From contig NZ_BLXX01000023.1 in assembly GCF_014193515.1 (NCBI RefSeq), positions 1-49,936 of the forward strand: a stretch of DNA of 49,936 nucleotides. The letters run 5' to 3'. Both the position numbers and the translations under genes were made by a program. Source of the stretch: Geomonas silvestris (GTDB taxonomy: Bacteria; Desulfobacterota; Desulfuromonadia; Geobacterales; Geobacteraceae). A model generated the notes under the pieces. It was not told the DNA's origin, made no database searches, and worked only from the letters and a program-made list of their open reading frames with translations. Below are positions 8,288 through 17,637 of the stretch, in pieces; the stretch's first letter is position 1; each line of letters begins with the position of its first letter.

Positions 8288-8908
8288 TCACATTGAATCC
8301 CGTAAGCTCTTCAGTCGGTCCTTAGGGTTATCAAACTCAACTTCGGCATGATCAAAGTGCTCTGGATCAAAGATGTCTCCCTTCTGCGCCTCAATCCACT
8401 GAACAGTATCTACATATTCTGGATGTTGAGGATCAGCTAAGATTTCCAGTAAGTCAGGATATCTCCATGCTCCTCCACTGTCCTCAGGTGGACATGCACG
8501 TTTCCCTTTAATGCATCGTGGGTATGCTACGCCAGGCTCAGCAGGCTTGATCTCCTCAAAGTCGATCTTGTGGGTCCAATTATCTCCGAAGTCATAGACG
8601 TAGACAAAGGAAGAGGGGATGATCTCCTCGTACTTGGATATCTTGTGTCTCCAGCCAACAAGCATCCGCTCGTCTACAAGCAGGAAATCATCATCCTCAC
8701 TGGGTATGCCGAACACAAGAGTCTCGCCAGTCTTAGCTCGAATCCTGAACTCGTGTAGGTGATAGTCATGCCACCCCATTGCATCCTGAATGGCAACGTG
8801 GAGATCATAGAAAGTGGATGTCGATGGGACTTGGATTCTGCGCCAGATAGGAGGCTTGACACCTTGGAGGGTAATCTTGAACTGGTAGATTTGTTTGACA
8901 GGCGGCAT
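8288..8908 (-). CDS. pRiA4b ORF-3-like protein
   Basis: The start at 8908 follows GAGGA and gives 206 residues. The text matches the plasmid pRiA4b ORF-3 family: YQFKITLQGVKPPIWRRIQV at the N-terminus, STSTFYDLHVAIQDAMGW, the central YVYDFGDNWTH, and the C-terminal CIKGKRACPPEDSGG and FDPEHFD. The family is common on plasmids and integrated elements; its function is not established. It stands alone on the minus strand between the kinase-side genes and the repeat region of the replication module. Confidence 0.88.
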   Translation of the reverse strand: MPPVKQIYQFKITLQGVKPPIWRRIQVPSTSTFYDLHVAIQDAMGWHDYHLHEFRIRAKTGETLVFGIPSEDDDFLLVDERMLVGWRHKISKYEEIIPSSFVYVYDFGDNWTHKIDFEEIKPAEPGVAYPRCIKGKRACPPEDSGGAWRYPDLLEILADPQHPEYVDTVQWIEAQKGDIFDPEHFDHAEVEFDNPKDRLKSLRDSM

Positions 8909-9122
8909 GTCAATTATCCTCAGAAATGAAATTGACGACTGCCTTTGCCTTATAACATGAACCATGCCTAAGGGAAAGTTTTTACATCTATAAGCTCCTA
9001 ATTCCCTCTCTGACCAATGTTTTTTAGGGGGCAGGGGAACTGGAGAACTTACTTATACAGGGTAGGTGATGCTAGTTTTTCAAGCTGCCCCCGATCAAAG
9101 TGGGCCTACCCTCAGCTCATGT

Positions 9123-9371
9123 GGCATAGCTAGGATCAAAGGTATGTCAGCTACAATCCCAGTATTCATGCGGGTTTGGCATAGCTGGCATAGGTGTCAC
9201 CCCTTTTTTCCTATTCGCTAATATATGGAAGCATAGGACATATGTGAAGGATTATATATGTTTTATTTTCACTAATATAGGGTATGACAGGTATGACACC
9301 TATGACAGAGCCTGTATTCATGCGGGTTTGCGCTGGCATACCTTGATTCTGAGGGTGGGACAGCTATGACA
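9123..9371. repeat. Iteron-like direct repeats, candidate replication origin
   Basis: A 17-base repeat, GTATTCATGCGGGTTTG, occurs at 9162-9178 and 9314-9330, each followed closely by GCTGGCATA (9184-9192 and 9332-9340). Between them TATGACA occurs at 9283, 9292 and 9301, a strict 9-base period, and again at 9365. The region between the repeats is AT-rich (about 9195-9280). Directly repeated sites next to a primase-helicase suggest an origin for the excised or plasmid form of the element. Confidence 0.5.
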
Positions 9372-9386
9372 TATGATCTTGCTTCA

Positions 9387-9422
9387 GACAACAAAACACC
9401 CCTTCCATTTCTAGAGGGGGTG
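9387..9422 (-). terminator. Intrinsic terminator of the primase-helicase gene
   Basis: Read on the minus strand, CACCCC and GGGGTG pair across a loop, followed by TTTTGTTG. It lies 27 bases after the primase-helicase stop codon. Confidence 0.75.
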
Positions 9423-9449
9423 CCTTGGTGGTTCACGTTATGATGAGTA

Positions 9450-11495
9450 TTACTCCGTCGGCCATTCCATTTCCGTGTTTACAAACTTGTTGAATGCTTC
9501 TCTGCATTTCGCCAATGATGGGAAAATATATGCATTTTTCCTTATTGTCTTTTTACCATACACACCACTCACCTCAAAGGATGCTCTTCCCTTCTTAAAG
9601 CCGTCCTTGGGCAACATGTTCTTCAGTTGCATCCCCAACTCAACATCTGTAGCCTTGTGCTTAATGCCCATGTCTTGGACAAACTTCTGATATGATTGAT
9701 ACAATAACTCGGTCTGAATGACTCCACTGCCCCAACCTTCAATTGAATAGTGCAAACATCCTGCCTCTAACACATGATGCCAAAACTTCTGAACTGGCGT
9801 GAAGCTTAATTGCTTCGCTTCTCTTAAGGCTGCTGTCTGTGGATACAGTCTTAGGTTCATGGCTGAGATATCATATGTCATCAGGTAATGCAATAGTGCT
9901 TCCCTGCCTCCGTTGTCCATCTGCCTACTAATCGCCTCAAAATAGGTATGATCCTGTTGGTGCTTTTCTCCAACATCTATAATGAAGAACCTTCGTTCAC
10001 GTGGCCCTGCTGGAGCTGCCCAATCATTGTTGGTAGCGAATATCATGTGTAGGTTGTTCTTTATGGTAAAGGCATCCTTGCCCTTCATTTCTATATTAAT
10101 AGTCGGCTCGGTGATCATCGACTTCAGCTTACCCTCAGCCGCCTTATCGCCAGCCCAAAACGCTTCATCCGCAAACAACAGACACTTCTCTTTCATGTGA
10201 CCGTTAAACTTCCCTACAAGCTGACTGCTATCGTTCAAGAGCATGTAGTGCTGGCCGAACAGCTTCCCGAACTCATTCACGAAGACACCCTTTCCTGTTC
10301 CCATTGATCCACGCATTACGACAGCAACACCTATTAGTTCGTCTGGTCTTTGTACCACCTGGGCCATCCATGCTATCAGGTAGTCGTAAACCGCTTTGTC
10401 ACCGTTGGCAATGTTCTCTTCAATGTGCTTCAGGTACAGGCTGCAATCTCCTTCCTTTGGCTCCACAGCAAACCCTCTCCAGATGTTGTAATAGCCCTCT
10501 GGCGTAGTCCTTGGATTGAAGGTTAGTCCCTGATACTGCCTACGGTTAGGGTGACTGAACCATGCTTCGCCAAGCTTCTGTTTCTTGCCGTCGATCTCGA
10601 CATAACGATTGCAGTAAAAGTCTTTGAACCCTTTGACACTTAACAATTCAAAGTCTGGCCGATTGAAAGTTGGACAGGTTATCTCTTCAAGCACGTAACA
10701 ATTGCCACTCATCTTGATCGCCGCATGGGCTTTATTCAAGTCTTCGATCTCTTTGGGGATGGCACCCACGTCATATCTGTATGCACTATGAATCGTTTTA
10801 TGCACCTCTTGTTGTGGGAGGGGCGGCACACATCTGTTGTTAGCTTCCATGACAACAGCTTCTGCCTCCTGATAGGAGACACTTTGCCTGTTGCACTGAA
10901 GAGCTAGCTTAAAGAGATGATCATTTCGCCCCCCTACACTAATAGGCTCCCCACAGTTGGCATTAGTGTTATCGTGCTTAAGGGCTTTACGAACCAACCA
11001 GCCTGGAGCTTCTGCGACCTCAGCAGTCGTATCAACGACCTCGTACCTGCAACTATCGATTATAGACGGTGGCGCTACCACGTATCCTCCATCACACCGG
11101 ATATCCAGACCTGGACCAACAACACCTTGACTGATCGGCACATGACACCTGGGGTGTTTATAGATAAGGTGTCTTCCACCTGAGGGTGTTCTGTGTACTC
11201 GCGTCTGTGGTGCCTCGCCAAATTGTTCTTCCAGTTCCCTTAAAGACTCACTACCAGACACCCCGTTTTTGTCATCGACATCAAGAACTAAATAACCACT
11301 GATCTCTCCCGTTGGTATCCCTATATTTGCCATTGGGAACTTTGTCCACCACTCGTTAATAACACCTACATCCACGGTGGCATCCTTGAACCCGTTGGAG
11401 GTGATCGGCGTCTTAGCATTAGGTCTTAGGGGAAATACAGCTATCCCCTGTTCTGCATATTTAAGTGCTTCCTCTCTCATGTTTACATTTTCCAT
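9450..11495 (-). CDS. Primase-polymerase/SF3-type helicase replication protein
   Basis: The 681-residue protein starts with a bifunctional primase-polymerase domain (about 7-170): AVFPLRPNAKTP, then the metal-binding LVLDVDD (69-75) and HRTPSGGRHLIY. Residues about 350-560 form a phage/plasmid-type helicase domain (DUF5906 class) with Walker A GSMGTGKG (396-403), Walker B LLFADEA (439-445) and the sensor segment MIFATNN. Such proteins start replication of phages, satellites and integrative plasmids. A 31-codon open frame overlaps its start, and an iteron-like region follows its stop. An ATG at 11480 is an alternative start. Confidence 0.93.
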   Translation of the reverse strand: MENVNMREEALKYAEQGIAVFPLRPNAKTPITSNGFKDATVDVGVINEWWTKFPMANIGIPTGEISGYLVLDVDDKNGVSGSESLRELEEQFGEAPQTRVHRTPSGGRHLIYKHPRCHVPISQGVVGPGLDIRCDGGYVVAPPSIIDSCRYEVVDTTAEVAEAPGWLVRKALKHDNTNANCGEPISVGGRNDHLFKLALQCNRQSVSYQEAEAVVMEANNRCVPPLPQQEVHKTIHSAYRYDVGAIPKEIEDLNKAHAAIKMSGNCYVLEEITCPTFNRPDFELLSVKGFKDFYCNRYVEIDGKKQKLGEAWFSHPNRRQYQGLTFNPRTTPEGYYNIWRGFAVEPKEGDCSLYLKHIEENIANGDKAVYDYLIAWMAQVVQRPDELIGVAVVMRGSMGTGKGVFVNEFGKLFGQHYMLLNDSSQLVGKFNGHMKEKCLLFADEAFWAGDKAAEGKLKSMITEPTINIEMKGKDAFTIKNNLHMIFATNNDWAAPAGPRERRFFIIDVGEKHQQDHTYFEAISRQMDNGGREALLHYLMTYDISAMNLRLYPQTAALREAKQLSFTPVQKFWHHVLEAGCLHYSIEGWGSGVIQTELLYQSYQKFVQDMGIKHKATDVELGMQLKNMLPKDGFKKGRASFEVSGVYGKKTIRKNAYIFPSLAKCREAFNKFVNTEMEWPTE

Positions 11496-11556
11496 TACAA
11501 TTACCTCTGCTTAAAATGATTAGCTCCCTAGCCGGAGCTTTTTGTTTTTTGGCCAT
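11461..11556 (-). CDS. Small open frame overlapping the primase start
   Basis: A 31-codon frame begins at ATG 11556 after AAAGGAG with a 5-base gap, one of the best ribosome binding sites in the element, and ends inside the primase gene. The product starts MAKKQKAPARELIILSRG and has a CNGKC motif near the end. It may be a real small basic protein or a leader peptide that couples translation to the primase gene. An inverted repeat AGCTCC/GGAGCT (11522-11539), with a T-run on the plus strand, lies inside it. Confidence 0.4.
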   Translation of the reverse strand: MAKKQKAPARELIILSRGNCNGKCKHERGST

Positions 11557-11594
11557 AGGCACTCCTTTCTTATCTTTTTTCCTACCTGTTTGTA

Positions 11595-11849
11595 TTAGCA
11601 ATTACCCCGTTGACAATTGATAGTATCGAGCGAACCACCCCCCTCAACCAGACTTAAAATAAAGGCCAGAATATCAGCCTCTCTATATCGAGCAAGTCGA
11701 CCAACTTTTACATACCTTGGTCCAATATTTTTCCACCTCCAGCATTCCAATGTTTTTGGCGATATATGCAGCATATTAGCGACTTCTTCTTGCGTAAGCA
11801 GTCTTGCCAAAAACAGGCTGTCATCTTTAAGGGCCTCAAGATTTTCCAT
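11595..11849 (-). CDS. AlpA/excisionase-like helix-turn-helix protein
   Basis: The start at 11849 has GGGAGA upstream and gives 84 residues; an ATG at 11867 lacks a site. LLTQEEVANMLHISPKTLECW followed by GRLARYREADILAFI is the HTH_17 (MerR-like) fold seen in AlpA regulators and recombination directionality factors of integrative elements. It precedes the primase on the same strand. The likely jobs are control of excision together with the integrase or activation of element genes; the sequence does not decide between them. Confidence 0.82.
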   Translation of the reverse strand: MENLEALKDDSLFLARLLTQEEVANMLHISPKTLECWRWKNIGPRYVKVGRLARYREADILAFILSLVEGGGSLDTINCQRGNC

Positions 11850-12008
11850 AATTATCTCCCGTACCATATTTGATTCTTGCTCCCATCCGAGAGCAGCGGC
11901 TGGCGATTACCAGCTCCATATTTGATAATAACGGCTAGGTCGAATTGTAGAGAAGTCCATAGAAAGTTACCGAACTAAGCCGTTGCCATGATGAACCAAC
12001 AAACACGA

Positions 12009-12040
12009 AAGCCCCCATGATCTTTCGACCTTGAGGGCTT
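12009..12040 (-). terminator. Intrinsic terminator after the 118-residue protein gene
   Basis: AAGCCC and GGGCTT arms pair across an 18-20 base loop; on the minus strand the stem is followed by TTTCGTGTTTG. It lies about 50 bases after the stop codon at 12093. Confidence 0.55.
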
Positions 12041-12092
12041 CCGGTGCCTTCTTCAGGCTATCTTATGGAGTGATTTGGCGGGGTCAGCCGGC

Positions 12093-12449
12093 CTACGCGG
12101 CGTGCCCCTGGCCGTCCGATTGAGGGACAGGCTCAGGGTATGCTGCATTGAACAGCTTAGTTGCTTCAACTGAGGTTCTGGGGTCAACCATGTAGGACTT
12201 GAACCTGTCGTGCACGTACTCCTTAACCTTTTGGGCTTTGGTTTCGTTGTTGTAACCAGCTACACCATTTTCTTTCTTCAAGGCGTAGTCGCCCAAGGCA
12301 TTCCCCTGAAGACGTTTAAAGGTTGCAGTGACAGTGGACTTCGGTGTCAAAGCCTCTACAGCTTTCCTGACCTTTGTGCTGTTACCCATGAAGTCGTCGT
12401 CTGCAAGAGCAAGTGCGAGTGCATCACGTAATCTTTGTGAGTTGTCCAT
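12093..12449 (-). CDS. Hypothetical protein
   Basis: I do not recognise this 118-residue family. It is mostly polar and predicted helical, beginning DNSQRLRDALALALADDDF and including KAQKVKEYVHDRF; there is no membrane helix or cysteine motif. Purine-rich sequence just before the ATG can serve as a ribosome binding site. A hairpin separates it from the EXLDI gene upstream and a terminator follows it, so it is probably a single-gene unit of the element. Confidence 0.65.
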   Translation of the reverse strand: MDNSQRLRDALALALADDDFMGNSTKVRKAVEALTPKSTVTATFKRLQGNALGDYALKKENGVAGYNNETKAQKVKEYVHDRFKSYMVDPRTSVEATKLFNAAYPEPVPQSDGQGHAA

Positions 12450-12551
12450 TCCCTTCGGCCCTCCTTTAGGCCGGTCTTTCTTATTGCATTACGGGGACAT
12501 ATTCTCCATAATGGCTAAGGTTAATGTTCGGGTCCCAAGCCTCATTGACCT

Positions 12552-12590
12552 AGCCCTATCACCTGTTGGCGCAGGTGGTGGGGCTTTCTT
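12552..12590. terminator. Hairpin between the hypothetical gene and the EXLDI gene
   Basis: AGCCC...CACCTG pairs with CAGGTG...GGGCT around a 6-base loop, with TTTCTT following on the plus strand. Both neighbouring genes are on the minus strand, where no T-run is present, so its function is uncertain. Confidence 0.4.
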
Positions 12591-12623
12591 GTTGCTGCCT
12601 CCGATCAGCGTTATCCTTCAAGC

Positions 12624-13097
12624 CTATATATCAAGAACCTCAACGAAGAGATCCGGCATGTTCTTGTCTGCCTTTGCAAGCAGCTCAGGTGGCAGGTTAA
12701 GCTCCCTAAGACCTGCGACATCATCCTTGATGACCTTCGAGTAGGTCTTGACACCTTTCTGCTCATCATCAAGCGCGGTGTACAAGAGGTACTTCCCTTT
12801 TCGGGTCGCGTAAAGCTGATAGTTTATCGTGAGTACCCCCAACTCCTCCCGGTAGTCTTCCGCCAGCAGCTTACCGACGAACTTGAAGTACTGCCCTTGG
12901 CGAACGTCGTCAGGGTGTACCTCCGAACCCTCGAATAGCTGAACTGTGTTGTAGTCGAACTCTGACATCTCCCATTTAACCACGTAGTCTTTCAGCCCCT
13001 GCATGATCACCGATGACACGGAGTCACCGGCAATCCCTTTCGCCTTCTCGTAGATGGCGAGATCATCTTCAGACAGGTAGAACGTTTTCTTGGGCAT
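12624..13097 (-). CDS. EXLDI-family protein, probable ribbon-helix-helix regulator
   Basis: The start at 13097 follows GAGGAGG and gives 157 residues. The N-terminus KKTFYLSEDDLAIYEKAKGI, continuing to VSSVIMQGLKDYV, resembles a ribbon-helix-helix DNA-binding domain. The protein ends in EVLDI, the C-terminal signature for which the EXLDI family is named. The middle (about 75-120) is rich in tyrosine and beta-prone. The function of the family is unknown. It is the first gene on the minus strand after the long non-coding segment beside the integrase. Confidence 0.7.
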   Translation of the reverse strand: MPKKTFYLSEDDLAIYEKAKGIAGDSVSSVIMQGLKDYVVKWEMSEFDYNTVQLFEGSEVHPDDVRQGQYFKFVGKLLAEDYREELGVLTINYQLYATRKGKYLLYTALDDEQKGVKTYSKVIKDDVAGLRELNLPPELLAKADKNMPDLFVEVLDI

Positions 13098-13163
13098 CAG
13101 TTCCTCCTCAGTTTTCCGTGCGCCATGGACACCATATATACCGACATACCGCCATCGGGTCAA

Positions 13164-14001
13164 GCATTATTTTCCATAGCCATGTAAAACATTTCATCTC
13201 CGCACATAAGGTGATAATACAAAAGGCTTTTTATCAGATCACACCTCTTGCCCGACTCCAGATTAGGCATCATAACCAACCAACAACTAAGATCCGCTTG
13301 CACAATATCGGGCTATACGTATCTTGCAAAGATCGAAGCTTCCAGACCAGCCCCATTTAGATGGACAGGTAGCGGGTATCGCCTTGTGGAAATTCAAGTC
13401 CATACGCCTCTCCAACCCTTGATGGGGCGCTAACACCGTTATAACGTTGATACACTCTCTAAGTGGGTAGGGATACCGATAGCACTAGCGACACATGTTC
13501 CACAACAGCCATAACGGCCTAACAAACATGGCAGTTTTGCACCTCAAACGGATTGTCCATCCGTTTTAAAGTGTTGAAACACAGGAAGTTATTGATTTGC
13601 AACGGGATTGATAACGTGAGTTTGTCGAAATATGCGGAAAAAGGGGCTACATATCTCTTTGCTATGACGGGTTTCTAGGCCCGGTTTGAAATCGTTATCT
13701 GCCTTATAGATAACGATTGAAAAGCGGAACGGGTTTCTTCGCAACCAGCTATTACGATGCTACCTAAGATCATCGACCTAACCGCTGAAGCCATGTTGGC
13801 ACACCTACCCAGTATCCGTAGAGCACCCATGTTGAAGCCACACGTTCAATCCTGGCAGCGTCATTTGGTAAGAGGGCTACCCAACCCTACACAGTAGTCC
13901 CGAGTGCATAGCCCGCCTTACCCCTGCCACGCAGGAAACCAGTGCTTAAACGAACGACAACACGCACTACAAGCATTTTCTATTACAGCCCTACCCTAAC
14001 C
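13164..14001. other. Long non-coding segment with palindromes beside the integrase
   Basis: About 840 bases with no credible gene. It holds at least two perfect inverted repeats: AAACGGAT/ATCCGTTT at 13546-13566 and AATCGTTATCT/AGATAACGATT at 13690-13718, plus GTGTT/AACAC at about 13572. This could be a transfer origin, recombination-control site or regulatory region of the element. Confidence 0.45.
13690..13718. promoter_or_regulatory. Perfect 11-base inverted repeat
   Basis: AATCGTTATCT and AGATAACGATT are separated by 7 bases. No T-run follows, which favours a protein-binding site over a terminator. It lies within the non-coding segment about 280 bases after the integrase stop codon. Confidence 0.4.
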
Positions 14002-15450
14002 CTACCCTATGGTCACGCCTGCCAATTCCTGAAGAGTCTCTAGCTCCAAGCCATACTCCACCATATGCATGATCGCCAGTTTATCCACTAACCCGAAAGG
14101 CTTACCGTACCTGCCTGTTGTCATGCTTTTGTTGCTATGTCCAACGATCTCAGCAACGATCAGTTCATCGGCGCGCTTCTGCTTCAGGGTGTCAATAAAG
14201 GTATGCCTGAAAGAATGAAAGTTCAACTTCTCATCGGTGGTAACGTACTTACGCAGAAAACCTTTACCGGTTCCGTTGCCAAGAAACCAGTTGGCGAAAC
14301 TTTTGTGGTAACCTCTGCCAGTCAGCTTTAGGTTCATCCACATTCTTGGAGCTTGCCTATCGACCATCCGACTCCTGTACTCCAACAACCCTAGACTTAC
14401 TAGCGCCTTGTGCACCGGCACCTTCCTCCTAGCAGCAGCACTCTTAATCATCTTCTCGTCGCCTTCGGAGATATCTATATCGAAATACCATACCCCTGAT
14501 TCTGTGTCCTGCTTGATATCGTGGGTATTTAGCTGGCATATCTCGTTTAGCCGCATCCCTGAGTAAAGAGCGATCATCGGCAACCAGAACCGATCTGGGC
14601 TATCAGCTAACTTAGCCTTCTCGCCAGGCTTCATACCGATATATGCGGTCGCCAGTTGAGCAAGATCACTCTTAGCGTATGCCTTTCTTAGCTCATCGGG
14701 TCTTACAAGCTTGGTCTTACCATGCTTAACGCCATCAGCAGGGTTCCTGTCTACATAACCTACCCTGACCGCCCATGTAAAAAAGCTGTTGATCCTGACC
14801 ATGTAGTTATTCAGGGTTGTATCGCTCATGATATCTTTCGGCTTCATGCGAACGACATCCTCAATACTCTTGCCAGCGTACTTCTTGGTCTTCGCCATGT
14901 TCTTGGGTAGCTTCCGCAAGACGTCAAGGTAACCCAGCACCGTGTCCCTGGTGATTCGCTTAATATCCATATCTCCAACTAGCCTAACGAACTGCCTGCA
15001 CTTGGTTTCCAGCTCGTATATGGACGGAGCGCCAGCTTTCTGGGTAGCCTTGTATTCCGCTATGTATTTCTCCACGACATCTGATAGCAGATCTACCTGC
15101 ACCGCCCTAACTGGGTTGCTTTCACCACCCAGGCAGATAACAGTACCACCTGCCTCTGGCAGGGATAGATGCTCCATGTTATCAGTTAGCTTCAGGTCGT
15201 TGCACTTGAACTCCTGGACCAACCTATGTGCCTGAACAGGTGTTAGCGCTCCTGATCGTATCAGGGTGAACAGGCGCTCGGCTTTATAGCTCCATACCTT
15301 AAGCAGCTTCTTCGCCTGGGTTAAGCTCTTGGTCTTCAAGGTGCGCTTGATATCATCCCTGCCAGCGAACCAGAGCTTGAGGTCAGCAGGTATTCTGCAT
15401 CGGAAGTAGTAAGTGTCTTTGATTTGGTATAAGTGTAAGGAATGTGCCAT
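14002..15450 (-). CDS. int: Tyrosine recombinase (integrase)
   Basis: The start at 15450 follows GGGGA and gives 482 residues; an ATG at 15471 is upstream of the operator-like repeat. The N-terminal part (SLHLYQIKDTYYFRCRIPAD) is the DUF6538 type of arm domain, followed by a SAM-like core-binding domain and a catalytic domain with Arg in YSGMRLNEICQL, the HSFRHTF box (H-x-x-R) and VGHSNKSMTTGRYGK with the nucleophilic Tyr. It inserts and excises the element by site-specific recombination. The gene points away from tRNA-Leu, 109 bases from its 3' end, the usual layout for an integrase acting at a tRNA gene. Confidence 0.95.
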   Translation of the reverse strand: MAHSLHLYQIKDTYYFRCRIPADLKLWFAGRDDIKRTLKTKSLTQAKKLLKVWSYKAERLFTLIRSGALTPVQAHRLVQEFKCNDLKLTDNMEHLSLPEAGGTVICLGGESNPVRAVQVDLLSDVVEKYIAEYKATQKAGAPSIYELETKCRQFVRLVGDMDIKRITRDTVLGYLDVLRKLPKNMAKTKKYAGKSIEDVVRMKPKDIMSDTTLNNYMVRINSFFTWAVRVGYVDRNPADGVKHGKTKLVRPDELRKAYAKSDLAQLATAYIGMKPGEKAKLADSPDRFWLPMIALYSGMRLNEICQLNTHDIKQDTESGVWYFDIDISEGDEKMIKSAAARRKVPVHKALVSLGLLEYRSRMVDRQAPRMWMNLKLTGRGYHKSFANWFLGNGTGKGFLRKYVTTDEKLNFHSFRHTFIDTLKQKRADELIVAEIVGHSNKSMTTGRYGKPFGLVDKLAIMHMVEYGLELETLQELAGVTIG

Positions 15451-15452
15451 GT

Positions 15453-15485
15453 TATGTCCCCAGTGTGGCAAAGTTTTGGGACATA
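15453..15485. promoter_or_regulatory. Inverted repeat over the integrase translation start
   Basis: TATGTCCC and GGGACATA are perfect 8-base arms 17 bases apart. The arm next to the start codon contains the ribosome binding site. It may be an operator or an arm-type site for the integrase. Confidence 0.4.
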
Positions 15486-15512
15486 TATAGGAATTGGCAT
15501 GTACGTAGACGT

Positions 15513-15547
15513 AAAAAAGGCTGCAATCTTAACTAGATAGCAGCCTT
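15513..15547 (-). terminator. Terminator after the tRNA-Leu gene
   Basis: On the minus strand AAGGCTGC pairs with GCAGCCTT and is followed by TTTTTT. It separates the tRNA transcript from the integrase gene. Confidence 0.75.
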
Positions 15548-15558
15548 ATTACAATGGT

Positions 15559-15643
15559 TGGTGCGAGAGAGGGGACTTGAACCCCTATACCTTGCGGTGC
15601 CAGATCCTAAGTCTGGTGCGTCTGCCAATTCCGCCACTCTCGC
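15559..15643 (-). tRNA. tRNA-Leu (anticodon UAG), likely integration target
   Basis: Reading the minus strand, acceptor arms GCGAGAG and CTCTCGC pair, CCA is encoded, the T arm contains GGTTCAAGTCC, and the anticodon loop reads CTTAGGA, giving UAG. The long variable arm expected for leucine tRNA is present. The integrase gene and the drop in GC begin just past its 3' end, so the attachment site is probably within the 3' part. I found no second copy of that segment in the window. Confidence 0.93.
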
Positions 15644-15659
15644 TTGCGGTACAAACAGA

Positions 15660-15690
15660 AAACCCCGCTTGCACGGGGTTCTTTTATTTG
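15660..15690. terminator. Hairpin between tRNA-His and tRNA-Leu
   Basis: AACCCCG and CGGGGTT pair across 6 bases, with T-rich sequence on both strands. It would end transcription after tRNA-His, implying that tRNA-Leu is read through or has its own promoter. Confidence 0.6.
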
Positions 15691-15764
15691 GGGTGGCTAG
15701 TGGGATTCGAACCCACGTATGAACGAGTCACAGTCGTTTGTGTTAACCGCTTCACCATAGCCAC
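15689..15764 (-). tRNA. tRNA-His (anticodon GUG)
   Basis: GTGGCTA and TAGCCAC form the acceptor stem, the discriminator is C as expected for histidine tRNA, CCA is encoded, and the anticodon loop reads CTGTGAC. Confidence 0.95.
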
Positions 15765-15776
15765 CATATTCAGTTT

Positions 15777-15853
15777 TGGCACGCCTGAGAGGGTTCGAAC
15801 CTCTGACCTACGGCTTAGAAGGCCGTTGCTCTATCCAACTGAGCTACAGGCGC
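15777..15853 (-). tRNA. tRNA-Arg (anticodon UCU)
   Basis: GCGCCTG pairs with CAGGCGT (one G-T pair), the discriminator is G, CCA is encoded, and the anticodon loop reads CTTCTAA. The T arm has GGTTCGAACCC. Confidence 0.95.
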
Positions 15854-15865
15854 AGAGCGCTTGAG

Positions 15866-15943
15866 TGGTCGGGGTGAGAGGATTCGAACCTCCGGCCCCC
15901 TGCTCCCAAGGCAGGTGCGCTAGCCAGGCTGCGCTACACCCCG
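15866..15943 (-). tRNA. tRNA-Pro (anticodon UGG)
   Basis: CGGGGTG and CACCCCG form the acceptor stem, the discriminator is A, CCA is encoded, and the anticodon loop reads CTTGGGA. It is the first tRNA of the minus-strand cluster. Confidence 0.95.
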
Positions 15944-16151
15944 TTCAAGAAACAACCTTATAACACAGGGGATATCGCGGCGCAAGCTTTTTCGTCCACT
16001 CGACGATTAAAGTCTCCCAAGTGGGGGCACGAACCGATCTCGTGGCCGCGGAGGGAAAGGCGCGCCCGGCGCCGGCAGCCGGCAGGAGAAACCCTCCCGC
16101 ATAGAGCTTACCGCTGTCCGCCTCCGAGCCAGCACCAAGCGGCGGCTACCC

Positions 16152-16753
16152 CTAGCGGGATGCCTCGCCGGCCTCGGCGAGTGCCGCCTTGAGGAGCTGC
16201 ATGGCCCGGCCGCGGTGGCTGATCCGGTTCTTGATCTCCAGGGGCAGCTCGGAGAAGGTCTGCCCGTACTCGGGGACCAGGAACAACGGGTCGTAGCCGA
16301 AACCTCCGCTGCCGCGCGGCGCCTCCAGGATCGCCCCGGGGAGCGAGCCGTCGAAGGTCTGGCGGGTCCCGTCGGGAAGACACAGGGCGATCACGCAGTG
16401 GAAGGCGGCGCCGCGCTTTTCAGCGGGGACGCCGGCGAGCTCCTTCAGCAAAAGCGCGTTGTTTGCCGCGTCCCCCGCCCCCTCTCCGGCAAAACGCGCC
16501 GAGTAGACCCCGGGACGACCGTCGAGGTACTCGACGCTCAGGCCCGAGTCGTCGGCGAGGACCGGCAGCCCGGTGAATTGGGCGGCGGAGCGCGCCTTTT
16601 TCAAGGCGTTTTCTGCAAAGGTCGCCCCGTCCTCGACCACGTCCGGAAAACCGGGGAAGTCGGCGGGGGAAAGGACGGTCTCCACCACACCCTTTAAAAG
16701 CTCGGCAAACTCGCGGAGCTTCCCCTTGTTGCCGGATGCCACCACGAGCCGTT

Positions 16754-16757
<4 letters not shown>
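16152..16757 (-). CDS. rdgB: RdgB/HAM1 XTP/dITP diphosphatase
   Basis: The 201-residue protein hydrolyses non-canonical purine nucleotides (dITP, XTP) to monophosphates, keeping them out of DNA and RNA. The family start [13 protein letters not shown] is present, then [34 protein letters not shown] and [12 protein letters not shown], with SHRGRA near the C-terminus. Length is normal. Its ATG overlaps the rph stop codon by 4 bases, so the two are translated as a pair. Confidence 0.96.
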
Positions 16758-17473
<716 letters not shown>

Positions 17474-17637
17474 AAGAAAACCTTCCCTTTCCTGTGCAGG
17501 CCCCTTTGGAGCCTTCGGTGCTTGATATAGGGCGGACGCGAAGAGGCGGCCGCCGAGATTGGAGAAATACCTTGAGGTGAGCTTCGCTAAACTGGAGTAG
17601 CCGGGAACGCACGGCAGGGGGCCCGGGTCCCCGGGAG

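Larger units (their letters stand above)
8966..9449. other. Non-coding region downstream of the primase-helicase
   Basis: About 480 bases without a credible gene. The central part contains direct repeats that look like iterons (separate entry) and the right end a terminator (separate entry). The position beside a primase-helicase is usual for a replication origin. Confidence 0.5.

Noticed and set aside
1..15558. CRISPR array or second tRNA-derived attachment site
   Set aside because: The repeats seen are few and of iteron type without regular spacers, and no second copy of the tRNA-Leu 3' segment was found in the window.
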